64,000 bases of DNA from Planctomycetota bacterium (GTDB lineage: Bacteria; Planctomycetota; Planctomycetia; Gemmatales; HRBIN36). This document shows, one piece after another, positions 54,465 to 63,858 of this stretch. The DNA is taken from the NCBI GenBank assembly GCA_014584395.1, contig JACTMY010000013.1, forward strand, positions 152,465 to 216,464, written 5' to 3'. Below the pieces are notes generated by a model. It did no database searches. It was not told the origin of the DNA and saw only the letters and a list, made by a program, of their open reading frames with translations. Both the position numbers and the translations under genes were made by a program. The first letter of the stretch is position 1. Each line of letters starts with the position of its first letter.

Positions 54465-54836
54465 ATGATCCCTGTCTATCGTCGAGGCGACATCGCAGAC
54501 TCAACCTGGCAGAGCCTTGCACCAGCCTTGGCTCACCAATCGTCCATGAAGCTGGCCTTGGAGTGGTTCACTCAAATGCAGCCGCCCCTCGTTCCCTCCG
54601 GCCTCGTGCAACAAGATGAATTGAGCTTCGATTTATTGGTGCCTTTCGGGGATTCCTATTATCTGAGCTACTCGACTTCTTGATTTGGCGTGGTGACGGC
54701 GGTCGCCGTTTGGGATCACTGCCCCTCTCCCGATGAGTTGTTGGCCGAATGGCTGGCCCGAGGATGGCGGCCGACGCCAACCGCCACGCAAACGGGCCAA
54801 TGCATCCTCGGCCACGCGGCTTGCGTGAGGGCCTAA
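54465..54836 (+). CDS. Small protein of unknown function with an in-frame UGA (candidate selenoprotein)
   Basis: From ATG 54465 (GAGG 7 nt upstream) the frame runs to TAA 54834-54836, broken only by TGA 54681-54683 at codon 73. If the TGA stops translation, the product has 72 residues. If it is decoded as selenocysteine, the protein has 123 residues reading SYYLSYSTS-U-FGVVTAVAVWDH and continuing CPSPDELLAEWLARGWRPTP. The part after the TGA has high GC at third positions and a strand-then-helix pattern, as if coding. A SECIS-like hairpin starts 6 nt after the TGA. I do not recognise the family. The continuation of about 50 open codons is not decisive at this GC content, so the alternative of a normal 72-residue protein remains. 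Confidence 0.5.
54690..54719 (+). promoter_or_regulatory. SECIS-like hairpin with GGUC apical loop
   Basis: GACGGC (54695-54700) pairs with GCCGUU (54705-54710) around the tetraloop GGUC (54701-54704). A lower stem GUGGU (54690-54694) pairs with AUCAC (54715-54719), leaving a UGGG bulge on the 3' side. The loop begins 17 nt after the UGA. E. coli fdhF has its SECIS loop, containing GGUC, 18 nt after the UGA. The match in loop sequence and distance is seen directly; function is inferred. Confidence 0.5.
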
Positions 54837-54859
54837 CCGCGGGTGTATGCAGACGACAC

Positions 54860-57800
54860 CTAAGGTATGGTCACAATTTTGAATTCAAATTGCAATGGCT
54901 CTGCAAGTTTGACTTCTTTTGTTGCTCTTTGGTTGTCATTGGGGTAGATGACGATCGTTTCCGTGGCCAGCCCTTTTCCCCATGGAAATTGATCGGCGGC
55001 AAAAGCGCCAAGAGCATTCAGTCTAGATGTAAGCTCGGTTAAATATTGTCCCCATCGTGATTCCTGCATGGCATAGGCTTTGGCATCCTCAGCGTAGCTA
55101 AGCGTCAAGGTTTGGCCCTGAATGGCGGGCGTTAATTTATAGCCAATTTTCAGTTCCAGTTCCTTCGGTGCGGTCCCCAAGGCATCGTTGAACTCGAGCA
55201 CGGGGCGAGTTTTATCCGCGAAGGCTAGCTTCTCAATCAAGAAAAGCTTGCCGTCTTGAGTCTTGACTTGAGCGTTCAAGACGAACTTGTTGCTTTTGAA
55301 CTTGTAGCCCTCAGCGGCGCTCGCGGCCCCGGCGGGCTTCTCGGCCTCCTTGCTCTTTTTGGGGACAAAGACAGGAATGTGCAAGTGGGGTGATACGCCG
55401 TATGGCGTGGCGATATGTAAATCAACGACGTCATTTTTCTTTTCATTGCTACCAGGCTCTTTCAGGGTGTGCACCCCCTTGGGGATGCGAACCTTCATCA
55501 CCTGCCGGCTCAATAATTCAATCACTGGAGCGGAATCTGCAGGCAAAATTTTGCCATTGGTGTCATATTTTGGATCAGGATTTCTGATTTCGAATCCTCC
55601 AGCGATGACCCGGGTCTGGTGCACACTGAAATGGTCGCCCATCAGGAATAAAACCGTATCCCCCTCGGGATTGATGCCTGGTTCGCCATACCAGCCGTAC
55701 AGTTCCGGCGCCAAGTCGGAGGTGCCGGAGTTGAACATCTCAAAGCCGCCGAGCGTGTTGGTGTAAGGCACCTGGAAGTTCATTGTCTGCAAGGGCAGCC
55801 GCTCGGATAACTGCCGGGCGCGGGCGAGCATGCGGTATTTGTCGCCATCCCGATAGCACACGTCATCCGTGACGGCCGTGGAACAGGTTTGCAACGCTTT
55901 CACGACGCGGCTGACGCGCATCGCATCCTGCATGGTGAACTCTTTGTGGCGGGGATTGGTCAAGCGAAACCAGTTGCTGCTGACGTCCAAGGTGGCGTAA
56001 GGGACAAAAGAGGGCATGATGACCAGGGCAACGCATTCGCGGGGACCGGGTTCGAGCCGATGTTGCCGCATGAGGGCGCGTTTGCTCGGCCCACCCCAAA
56101 GCAAATCGCGGAATAGCACCGTGGTGTTCGGTTCGATATCCGGTGTTTGAAAGCGCGGATAGAAGCGCCAGCCGAACGTGTTCGGACCATGGGCGAAACC
56201 GACGCAGGTGCGATTCAAGGCGACGGTTTGAAACTCGGCCTCAATGCGTCGGGCGAAGGAGGTGAAGTTACGCGCGCTCATCCGGCCCGAAACGAAAGCC
56301 AACGACGCGGCCAATTGCAGTTCACGCCGCAAGCTCAAGGAATCTTGAATGTTCTGCTCCTGCACTTCAGGATCCAGAGCGAAGACGTGCACCGGCCAGC
56401 GGGTTTGCACGTAATGATTGAAGGTCAACTTCGCATCTGGAGACAGCAACTCTCCTGGCAAGTAAAGTGGATGTTTGACATCGCCCAGGAGTTGCCCCGC
56501 GCCCTTGAGCGTGGCCACTTCCCTCATGTCGCGGTGTAGTTCCTCGTTCAGGAGGGCGGAATCGACCAGGATCGCCCAGGCCAAGTAAGCCGCGGTTTGA
56601 TTCTCAGCCTGGCAGCGGATACTACTGATGCAACGATCCCTTTCTTTCTTAATTTCATCCACTTTCCTGGTGCGAATTATTTCGATGAAATGGGGTGACT
56701 GAATGACATCCCACAAATCCGGCTTGGCTTGGAGGATGCGATAAGCGCCACTGACTTCTTCCTGGAGAAAGGCTTGGACGTCCGTCAGGTGAACGAGATC
56801 ATGATCCTTGAAGAGGTTTTGATAGGCGTGCTTGACGATGTTGGTTATTTCATCCGCGCCAAGGATGTCCTTGATTTGTGAGGATGGGTAGGGCAGCCCC
56901 GCACGGCGCAACTTGGTCGTTGAAGTCAAAGATACGTTTATGGTCTTCGCGACTTCTTTCCTTGGTTGCTCCAAGGCTTGTTCCTTGGCTCTTTCAGCTT
57001 CTGTTAATTTTGTTTCAATCATGGACTGCTGATTAAACGCAGCCACGTATTGAATGGTCGATGATGCGATTTGAGTAGGCGCAGTTACGATGTACTCAAA
57101 CGTTAATGGCGTTCCCTTTCTAGCCATTTCCTTCAGTTGATTCACTTGTTTCTGCTTAGACTCCAATTCAAGCTGAACTTTTTTTGCGCGTTTCAATGAC
57201 TCTTCTTCTTCTTTAAAAGAGTCTCTGACATTCTTATCGTTCAGTGTCATCGTCAGGCCAGGGGCCAATTGATCCATGATGTCATTGGTCACTAGGTTGC
57301 GGAAGGTCGAAGGAAGCAGATCGTCCCCTAACTCCTGCCGAATGGTGAACATGATCTCAGCGCCGTAACCCACGTCTGTCTTGCGGCCTGGAAGCAGGCT
57401 CACGGGAATGCGAACCAAATGCAGTGCATAGCCCGCTGAATCTGAGGTGTCATCGCCTTCATTGATACGGCGCAGTTGTTGGTTATGGCGGATGTAGCGA
57501 GCATGTTGATCCATCAACTCAGTGAGTTCCAGGTGAATGCTCCCACCTTTATCGAAGGCCAAAGGAGCTGCCGTTTTTGCCTCTGTCTTTGTTTTGATTA
57601 GTGACTTGGCATTGTCCACGAGTTTACTTTCTTCCTGCTCTTCAACCTTTTCGTTTGTGATTGTGGGAGGTGTACCGCCGCCACGGATAGCAGCAGAAAG
57701 CGCCAGTGAACTGGTAAAGGCAGCTTGATCGGCCCGTGATTGCTGAGCTTGAAATTGGAATTCAAAATTGGAGACCAACGGCGCCATTTGCCGTTCGAAT

Positions 57801-58078
57801 TCCTCGCGGAATTTCGTCAGCCGGGCCTGGCCCCAGACGTCGGGCACCTTGGCGGTCACACTGCCATACTCATCGATGCGGCATTGAATCCAATCCAGAT
57901 CCTGCGCCATCGCCATCATCGTGGGCTCTTCGCACACCATGGCATGGCGGCCGGGAATGGCCTCACAGGCGTCGCCGCAGCCTTCCCTGCCTTCACAGCC
58001 CAACCAGGTTTGACAGGACGAGCAGATCATCGCCGCCACGCACAAACCCACCACCGCGCTCCATCGTCCCCATTTCAT
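54860..58078 (-). CDS. Large envelope protein of unknown function
   Basis: A 1072-residue protein starting MKWGRWSAVVGLCVAAMICS, an export signal; the following cysteine cluster (SCQTWLGCEGREGCGDAC) could include a lipoprotein Cys, though no perfect lipobox is present. Residues about 90-450 contain several long helical, Gln/Lys/Glu-rich stretches (SFKEEEESLKRAKKVQLELE) likely to be coiled coil; the last 350 residues look beta-rich with short repeats (FLMGDHFSVHQTRVIAGGFE, VIELLSRQVMKVRIPKGVHT). I recognise no catalytic motif. ATG 58078 is preferred because it gives the signal sequence at the very N-terminus. It is tail to tail with the UGA-containing small gene (23 bp). Confidence 0.82.
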   Translation of the reverse strand: MKWGRWSAVVGLCVAAMICSSCQTWLGCEGREGCGDACEAIPGRHAMVCEEPTMMAMAQDLDWIQCRIDEYGSVTAKVPDVWGQARLTKFREEFERQMAPLVSNFEFQFQAQQSRADQAAFTSSLALSAAIRGGGTPPTITNEKVEEQEESKLVDNAKSLIKTKTEAKTAAPLAFDKGGSIHLELTELMDQHARYIRHNQQLRRINEGDDTSDSAGYALHLVRIPVSLLPGRKTDVGYGAEIMFTIRQELGDDLLPSTFRNLVTNDIMDQLAPGLTMTLNDKNVRDSFKEEEESLKRAKKVQLELESKQKQVNQLKEMARKGTPLTFEYIVTAPTQIASSTIQYVAAFNQQSMIETKLTEAERAKEQALEQPRKEVAKTINVSLTSTTKLRRAGLPYPSSQIKDILGADEITNIVKHAYQNLFKDHDLVHLTDVQAFLQEEVSGAYRILQAKPDLWDVIQSPHFIEIIRTRKVDEIKKERDRCISSIRCQAENQTAAYLAWAILVDSALLNEELHRDMREVATLKGAGQLLGDVKHPLYLPGELLSPDAKLTFNHYVQTRWPVHVFALDPEVQEQNIQDSLSLRRELQLAASLAFVSGRMSARNFTSFARRIEAEFQTVALNRTCVGFAHGPNTFGWRFYPRFQTPDIEPNTTVLFRDLLWGGPSKRALMRQHRLEPGPRECVALVIMPSFVPYATLDVSSNWFRLTNPRHKEFTMQDAMRVSRVVKALQTCSTAVTDDVCYRDGDKYRMLARARQLSERLPLQTMNFQVPYTNTLGGFEMFNSGTSDLAPELYGWYGEPGINPEGDTVLFLMGDHFSVHQTRVIAGGFEIRNPDPKYDTNGKILPADSAPVIELLSRQVMKVRIPKGVHTLKEPGSNEKKNDVVDLHIATPYGVSPHLHIPVFVPKKSKEAEKPAGAASAAEGYKFKSNKFVLNAQVKTQDGKLFLIEKLAFADKTRPVLEFNDALGTAPKELELKIGYKLTPAIQGQTLTLSYAEDAKAYAMQESRWGQYLTELTSRLNALGAFAADQFPWGKGLATETIVIYPNDNQRATKEVKLAEPLQFEFKIVTIP

Positions 58079-58356
58079 GGCTTGATCCCCGCCTGCAACC
58101 CCGAATTGCAATCGACCGTCACATGTCGATATTGAGAATAGTTCCCATGGGATGTTCTATCGTGAGAAGTGGTGCCTCAACATGAGAAATAATCAATCGA
58201 CATCCATGCGGCCTATTATCTTCTTGAAACCGGGTAAGCCCGTCAAAATGGCCAAGCCCCCGTTGTCGATGAACCTGTCGATCTGGCGTCGATTCACGAG
58301 GTTGGCTAAGATAACGAAGCAGCCTCGGGATCGACTGGTCAGGGAGGAACCGGTTC

Positions 58357-59283
58357 ATGGCGAAACGGCGTTCGCGCATGCTCGATTATCTCGTCTATTT
58401 GGCCGTGCACGGCCTGGTGGCCGTCCTGCAAACCCTCACCCTGGAAATGGGACTGACCTTGGCCCGGGGGTTGGCGCGGCTGGCCTATCACGTCGACCGC
58501 CGGCATCGGCGGGTCGCTCTCGACAATTGGCGGCACGCCTTTCCCGAGATGACCAGCGATGCCGATCGCGAGGGTTTCGTCCTGCGGGTTTACGAACATT
58601 TTGCCGCGATGATCGTCGAGATGGTCCATCTGCCGCGGAAACTGCATCCCCACAATTGGCGGCGGATGCTGACGTTGACCCGAGAGGGCGACCTGGTCCG
58701 AACCCTGCTCGACCATCGGCCCACCCTCATCGTCACGGGCCACTATGGCAATTGGGAGATGGCGGGGTACGCATTGGCCATGTTCGGCTTCAAATCGTTC
58801 GCCATCGCCCGGCCACTGGACAACCCTTATCTCGACCAACTCGTGCGGCGGTTTCGGCAAAAGACGGGACAACAATTGCTCGCCAAGAAAGGCGAGTTGG
58901 ATCGAATCGAAGCCATTCTCGAGAGCGGCGGCATCGTGTGCACCTTGGGCGATCAGGATGCGGGACAAAATGGACTGTATGTGGATTTCTTTGGCCGACC
59001 CGCCTCAACGCACAAGGCTATCGCTCTCTTGTCCCTCCGTTATCAGGCGCCGATCATCGTGGCGGCGGCGCGGCGCATGAAGGCTGGTCTTACCTATCAG
59101 TTGGAAGTCACGGACATCATCGACCCCGCCGATTACGCGGATGAGCCAGGCGCAGTCCGTGCCATCACCCAACGGTTTACGTCGGCGTTTGAGCGGTTGA
59201 TTCGACTGGATCCGACGCAGTATTTGTGGCTGCATCGCCGCTGGAAACATCAACCCAAGGCGAAAGCTCGCAAGGCTGCTTGA
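58357..59283 (+). CDS. Lipid A biosynthesis-type acyltransferase (LpxL/HtrB family)
   Basis: A 308-residue membrane-associated acyltransferase of the LpxL/LpxM/HtrB family, which adds secondary acyl chains to lipid A in proteobacteria. The catalytic His129-x4-Glu134 is in TGHYGNWEMAG, and the second block TLGDQDAGQNGLYVDFFGRPA follows. An N-terminal hydrophobic segment (10-30) anchors it. Such genes are common in planctomycetes, consistent with an outer membrane carrying lipid A-like lipid, though the acceptor is not proven here. A DUF420 gene follows after 104 bp in the same direction. Confidence 0.9.
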   Translation: MAKRRSRMLDYLVYLAVHGLVAVLQTLTLEMGLTLARGLARLAYHVDRRHRRVALDNWRHAFPEMTSDADREGFVLRVYEHFAAMIVEMVHLPRKLHPHNWRRMLTLTREGDLVRTLLDHRPTLIVTGHYGNWEMAGYALAMFGFKSFAIARPLDNPYLDQLVRRFRQKTGQQLLAKKGELDRIEAILESGGIVCTLGDQDAGQNGLYVDFFGRPASTHKAIALLSLRYQAPIIVAAARRMKAGLTYQLEVTDIIDPADYADEPGAVRAITQRFTSAFERLIRLDPTQYLWLHRRWKHQPKAKARKAA

Positions 59284-59386
59284 ATCTCTCCCGGCAATCG
59301 CCAAGATAATCCGAGGCGGCGCGGTTGCGGCCCGGTCCGCGCCGTCCTTTCGTCTACCCTGTTCATGCCCTGACGGTGGCTAATCC

Positions 59387-59779
59387 ATGCCCTCTGGACC
59401 GACCATCATCCTGATGCTCAAGAGCGCCGTCGTGGCGGTGACCGTGCTGCTGCTGCTTTCCTTGTGGGCCTTGAAACGAGGCAACGTTCGCTTGCATGGT
59501 CGGCTCAACCACCTCTTTTTCGTCCTCACCATGACGACGGTGCTGGGGTTTGAAGGATTGATCAAATTCGGCGTTCCGGTGACGACGCATTTTCAAGAAG
59601 ATGACTACTCGGCCTTGCGGTTCCACCTGGCCTTTGTCATTCCGCTCCTGCCTGTCATGGTGCTCATGCTGATGACGGGCCGATGGCGGAAACGAGCCTT
59701 CCACGTGCTGCTCGCCAATGTGTTCGTCGTCTTATGGGCGGGCATGTTCGTGACGGGCGTTTTCTTCTTGCCTCATTAG
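59387..59779 (+). CDS. DUF420-like small membrane protein
   Basis: A 130-residue protein with four hydrophobic segments (roughly 7-25, 40-58, 78-98 and 105-125). LHGRLNHLFFVLTMTTVLGFEGL, split in two blocks, and the His residues in the loops fit the DUF420/YozB family, which is often linked to cytochrome oxidase genes. None is nearby here. The family match is by general pattern, so moderate. Confidence 0.7.
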   Translation: MPSGPTIILMLKSAVVAVTVLLLLSLWALKRGNVRLHGRLNHLFFVLTMTTVLGFEGLIKFGVPVTTHFQEDDYSALRFHLAFVIPLLPVMVLMLMTGRWRKRAFHVLLANVFVVLWAGMFVTGVFFLPH

Positions 59780-59784
59780 CCGAC

Positions 59785-61266
59785 TCATGCCTTTGGCAAA
59801 TAGCCTTGCCAGCGGCCATAGGCCTCTTCCCAAGAGGAAGAGGGACGCGGCTCGAACTGCGCCGTGGGGAAGGAATCCTGAATGAGCTGTCGTGCCTCGG
59901 CGAGCGACTTGAGATGGCCCAGGCCCATGAGCTGCGTCGTCAGGTTGCCCAGGGCAGTCGCTTCCACCGGCCCCGCGAGGACCAGGCGGCGGGTGGCATC
60001 GGCGGTCCATTGATTGAGCAGGCGATTCTGGCTGCCCCCGCCGACGACGTGCACCACGCGGATCGGCTCGCCGGTGAGGGCTTCGATTTGCTCCACGACC
60101 CAGCGGTAACGCAAGGCCAGGCTTTCCAGGGCGCAGCGAACGAAGCCGCCAGGGTCGCTGGGTGCGGCTTGGCCCGTGCGCTGGCAAAAGGCGGCGATGG
60201 CGTCCGGCATCCGCGGCGGCAGCCAAAAGCTGGCGTCGTCGGGATCGACCAGGCTTCGCAGCGCCGGGGCGGCTTCCGCCTGCTGAATGAGCTCGTCGTA
60301 GCTCCACTCCTTCCCTTCCCGCTGCCAGGCGCGCCGGCATTCCTGCACCAACCACAAACCCATGATGTTCTTGAGGAAGCGGATCGTGCCGTCGATGCCG
60401 CCTTCGTTGGTGAAATTGGCCGTTTGGGCGGCGGCGGTCAACAGCGGCTCGGACCGTTCCACCCCCATCAGCGACCAGGTCCCTGAACTGAGATAACACC
60501 AATCGCGTCCCTGGGCCGGCACAGCCACGACGGCGGCGGCCGTGTCGTGCGTCGCGGGAGCGATGATCGGGATCGCGGGCAAGCTCGTCTCCTCGATGAC
60601 CGACGAGTTGAGCGTGCCGATCGGCGTGCCCGGTTGCACCAATCGGCCAAAGAGATGCGATGGCAATTGAAACGCATGAAGCAAGGGCAAGGCCCATTGC
60701 CGTGTGCGCGGGTCGAGGCATTGCGACGTGCTGGCATTGGTATATTCATTGACCGGCTCCGCCCCCATCCAAAAATGGAACAGGTCCGGCATGAAGAGCA
60801 GCCGCTCGGCCTGTTTCAACAGGGGCGATCCTTCCCGGGCCAGCGCCAACAGTTGGAACAAGGAGTTGAACCGCATGAATTGAATGCCGGTCTGAGCATA
60901 AATCGCAGAGGCGGACACTTTCTGCCACGCCCAGGGCATGATGTCTTCGGTCATAGGATCGCGGTAATGGCGGGGATTGCCCAGCAACGTGCCGGTCTTT
61001 CCCAGCAGGGCGAAGTCGACCCCCCAGGTATCGACGCCGACGCTCGCCAGGGTTCGGCCCGCTTGACTTGCCGCCAGCCGCAACCCCTCCTTCATCTCAT
61101 TCCATAATCGGAGCACGTCCCAGTATAGCCCGTGGCGAACGCGGCAGGGTAGGTTGGGAAAGCGATGGATGACCTCGAATTGCAGCCGCTGGCCATCGAA
61201 CTGGCCCAGGATGGTGCGGCCGCTTTCAGCCCCGAGGTCGAAGGCAAGCAGGGACGTGGATGCCAT
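59785..61266 (-). CDS. rhaB: Rhamnulokinase-like FGGY sugar kinase
   Basis: Phosphorylates L-rhamnulose in rhamnose catabolism. The 493-residue protein has the two FGGY domains: N-terminal LLAFDLGAESGRTILGQFDG with the phosphate loop, YWDVLRLWNEMKEGL, SVGVDTWGVDFALLGKTGTL, and in the second half the ATPase motif PATHDTAAAVVAVPAQ and the C-terminal VHVVGGGSQNRLLNQWTADA. GxxxGR(T/S) in the first block and NEGGIDGT are typical of RhaB. It lies 30 bp downstream of the epimerase-like gene, so both likely form one operon. RhaA and RhaD are not in the window. Confidence 0.9.
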   Translation of the reverse strand: MASTSLLAFDLGAESGRTILGQFDGQRLQFEVIHRFPNLPCRVRHGLYWDVLRLWNEMKEGLRLAASQAGRTLASVGVDTWGVDFALLGKTGTLLGNPRHYRDPMTEDIMPWAWQKVSASAIYAQTGIQFMRFNSLFQLLALAREGSPLLKQAERLLFMPDLFHFWMGAEPVNEYTNASTSQCLDPRTRQWALPLLHAFQLPSHLFGRLVQPGTPIGTLNSSVIEETSLPAIPIIAPATHDTAAAVVAVPAQGRDWCYLSSGTWSLMGVERSEPLLTAAAQTANFTNEGGIDGTIRFLKNIMGLWLVQECRRAWQREGKEWSYDELIQQAEAAPALRSLVDPDDASFWLPPRMPDAIAAFCQRTGQAAPSDPGGFVRCALESLALRYRWVVEQIEALTGEPIRVVHVVGGGSQNRLLNQWTADATRRLVLAGPVEATALGNLTTQLMGLGHLKSLAEARQLIQDSFPTAQFEPRPSSSWEEAYGRWQGYLPKA

Positions 61267-61296
61267 GGCGTCTTGATCCGTCGAAGCACTGACCGG

Positions 61297-62142
61297 TTAG
61301 CCCTTGGACCACATCTCGCGGATAAAGGCCAGGCCCTTGGTATAAACCTCCTCGGGGCTGCGGAACATGTCCCTCCAGATTTTGGTCGCGGCGGCGAGAG
61401 CGGGCATCGAGCGGCCAAAGGCCTCGATGGTCAGCCAACCATTATAACCAATGCTCTTGAGCGACTTGAACGTGGTCGGCCAATCGACGTGGCCCGCGCC
61501 AGGCGTGCTGCGATCGTTCTCGCTGACGTGCACGTGAATCAATTCATCCCCCATGGCTCGTATCGCCTCGGCCAGGTTTTTCTCCTCGATGTTGGCATGG
61601 AAGGTATCGTACATCGCCAGGCAGTGAGGATGGTCCACGGACTGGATCAGGGCCTTGGTCTCGGCCGCGGAAGTAAGGAAATAACATTCAAAGCGATTCA
61701 GGTATTCGACCGCGAGCCGCAGATTGGCATGGTCCGCTTCGTTGGCCGCGGCCCTGAGCACCTCGGCACAATAGGCCTTCTCGGTTTCCGTCGGTCCTGA
61801 CCCGCTAAAGACGCCCAAAGGGGAATGAATCGGGCCGCACAGCAACTCGCCGCCCAGGGCTTTGGTGTTGGCGATGGCCCATTTGAGCCGATCCTTGGCG
61901 GCCTGGCGAATTTTGGGGTCATCGCTGATCGGGCTGGTTTCGCTGCTCATGACCGTGACCGCGGTCGCCCCGAGCCCCTGGTTCTTCAGCTCCGCTCCGA
62001 TCCGGGCATAATGCTTCTCATCGCCTTCGAAGATGGGAATCTCCACGCCTTCGAACCCCGCCGCCTTGAGCTGGCCTATGAGGGGAAAGTGTTCTTCCGT
62101 GACATGGGTGGTCCAGAGCAGGAGATTCATGCTGATCTTCAT
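61297..62142 (-). CDS. Sugar phosphate isomerase/epimerase (ketose 3-epimerase-like)
   Basis: A 281-residue TIM-barrel (AP endonuclease 2-like) enzyme resembling D-tagatose/D-psicose 3-epimerases. Metal-site residues are readable: Glu in AVEYLNRFECYF, Asp in AMYDTFHANIEE, His in IHVHVSENDRS and Glu in LTIEAFG; the substrate region is LLCGPIHSPLGVFSG. AAAGG lies 8 nt before ATG 62142 (MKISMNLLLW), which supports this start over two nearby upstream starts. Pairing with a rhamnulokinase-like gene suggests a role in ketose interconversion; the exact sugar is not inferable. Confidence 0.88.
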   Translation of the reverse strand: MKISMNLLLWTTHVTEEHFPLIGQLKAAGFEGVEIPIFEGDEKHYARIGAELKNQGLGATAVTVMSSETSPISDDPKIRQAAKDRLKWAIANTKALGGELLCGPIHSPLGVFSGSGPTETEKAYCAEVLRAAANEADHANLRLAVEYLNRFECYFLTSAAETKALIQSVDHPHCLAMYDTFHANIEEKNLAEAIRAMGDELIHVHVSENDRSTPGAGHVDWPTTFKSLKSIGYNGWLTIEAFGRSMPALAAATKIWRDMFRSPEEVYTKGLAFIREMWSKG

Positions 62143-62431
62143 CGCCATCACCTTTCGATTGCCGAGTGGCTTGCACCAATGGTTCCGTGAACGCGACTAT
62201 ACTGGATGCTATTGCGTGATGCCACGAGAAAGCTCAGAAAACCAGTCCCAAACGCGAATGCGGGGCGTCTATCCAAGTAACGTCCCCCCGTCGCGATGCT
62301 GTGGATTGTCTCTCGACCAATCCACTCGGCCCGACCGCAGGTCTCCCCTAGATTCGGCAGCGTCGGGCGACAGCTTATTTGCCCCCGGGTGAATCACCGA
62401 GGGGGGATAAATAAAATGAGGCGCGGCGGCT

Positions 62432-63379
62432 TCAACTCGCACCGTACCGGCGGCGGAGGAAGACGCCGATCAGGACGAAGCCGACCAGGCAGCCCCCGCC
62501 AATCAGGCCGAAATAAATCCACCACGGCGTCGGCCGCTCCCAAGTGATGCCGAAGGGCTCCTCCATTCCAAAAGCGGAAAGTGTAAATTGTAATTCATCA
62601 ACACCTTCATCATAGAACATATGATAGAGCTTCTCTATCTGATTACTTCCTTCAGAAGTACCCTCGCTCCATTGACTAAAAACGATCCTTTTTGGGATAA
62701 TTATCCCTTCACTAACCGCATACTCATAACTATGTTTAACATTCCTGTAGTGATGATGTTCGCTTGTCGGTTTATATCTATAATAGTTTTCTTTCTTTAA
62801 GCATCCTGCCATCATATCATATAATGTCCATCCGTCATATCCTTTATGTTCATTAATATGATGTATCTTGATATACTTTCCTTGGTCAATCTCCTCCAAT
62901 TTCAGCGCAATTCCAGGACTGGCTTTCAATAATGCATACGCAGGAATTTTTGTAATTTGATCGATTCTGTTATTTATATCCTTATTAAAAGCTATTGCGT
63001 TTTCATCACTATGCTTGTAGACGCTATCTAAATAATAACCTTTGTTCATCTCTCCAATCCTTTTGGCCAATGTAAATCCATAATTGGCATTATAAGCACT
63101 AATATATGCTGTTTTGCGCGATTCATTACCCACGACATAGGTACGCTCCTGCTCAATGTATCTTGATGTGCAATTCTGTTTAATTCTGTATTTGATCTTT
63201 TGCACAAATTGCCCGTTCACCGTCATTACTTCGTCCATTTCGCCTTGAAAATACTGCGCTCTCTCTCTGTATTGATCCATTTCTTTAACAATTTTATTGA
63301 TAATTAAAGAATCACGATCTTGTTTCACTTGGCAAAGCCATGAACAGAATAATACTGATAATACAGTTGGCATCATCAT
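62432..63379 (-). CDS. AT-rich single-pass secreted/membrane protein of unknown function
   Basis: A 315-residue protein with a signal peptide (MMMPTVLSVLFCSWLC) and one C-terminal transmembrane segment (IYFGLIGGGCLVGFVLIGVF) ending RRRYGAS. The middle contains many Asn, Tyr, Ile and Lys residues (NNRIDQITKIPAYALLKASP, ENYYRYKPTSEHHHYRNVKH). Codon use is AT-rich for most of its length, unlike all its neighbours, while the last 40 codons return to GC-rich use. The start at 63379 has GGAG 7 nt upstream; longer starts at 63403 and 63421 are less likely. The composition suggests recent acquisition or unusual evolution. Function unknown. Confidence 0.75.
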   Translation of the reverse strand: MMMPTVLSVLFCSWLCQVKQDRDSLIINKIVKEMDQYRERAQYFQGEMDEVMTVNGQFVQKIKYRIKQNCTSRYIEQERTYVVGNESRKTAYISAYNANYGFTLAKRIGEMNKGYYLDSVYKHSDENAIAFNKDINNRIDQITKIPAYALLKASPGIALKLEEIDQGKYIKIHHINEHKGYDGWTLYDMMAGCLKKENYYRYKPTSEHHHYRNVKHSYEYAVSEGIIIPKRIVFSQWSEGTSEGSNQIEKLYHMFYDEGVDELQFTLSAFGMEEPFGITWERPTPWWIYFGLIGGGCLVGFVLIGVFLRRRYGAS

Positions 63380-63475
63380 AACATCGCTCCAAGGAAAATG
63401 CATTATAGACTGTATTAACACTGGAGCATCAACTGTGCATGATACCCGTGTGATAAACTGTTGTGTGCGCCATTC

Positions 63476-63804
63476 TTACGGTCGTGAACAGTCGCAACTA
63501 TACCAAGGATCACCCTGCTGATCTGTTCCAGATGTGTAAAAACAAAAGCATCCACTGCATGAAGCAGGAAGTGCATTGCAACCATCATTTGTATTTTGAG
63601 TGACGCAGCCACTATTGTCAGACTTCAGCTTACATGTCGTACCGGAATTACATTGATTTCCATCGCATGGTGGTACTTCCTGGCCGCCTCCCCCTGGATC
63701 ATCCGCCAGGAGGCTGTTTTGCGGCATGGCCAGCAAGCTCAACCCCAAGAAAAGATCATCGCCCCTAGCAGCACCCCTTGCACGTTTTCCAAACAGCGCT
63801 TCAT
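63476..63804 (-). CDS. Cys-rich secreted mini-protein, frameshifted
   Basis: ATG 63804 has an excellent ribosome site (AGGAGG, 8 nt) and opens a signal peptide, MKRCLENVQGVLLGAMIF, but that frame then ends after SWG. Shifting by one base at TTTT joins it to FLGLSLLAMPQNSLLADDPG and a mature region with ten Cys (CDGNQC, TTC, GC, GC, SCSGCFC, SCDC). So the gene seems to carry a one-base deletion in a T run, from mutation or a sequencing error. The mature part would be a disulfide-rich exported peptide of about 70 residues. It lies 96 bp upstream of the AT-rich gene in the same direction and is similarly AT-richer than the average. Confidence 0.6.
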
Positions 63805-63858
63805 CACTCGACCCTCCTAACAAAAAGAGTAAACAACTTCACGACATCATGCAAGCCC

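Noticed and set aside
10380..54683. Reassignment of UGA to an amino acid genome-wide
   Set aside because: UGA ends many well-defined genes here (mtnA, accC, hppD, truB), so only context-dependent decoding is possible.
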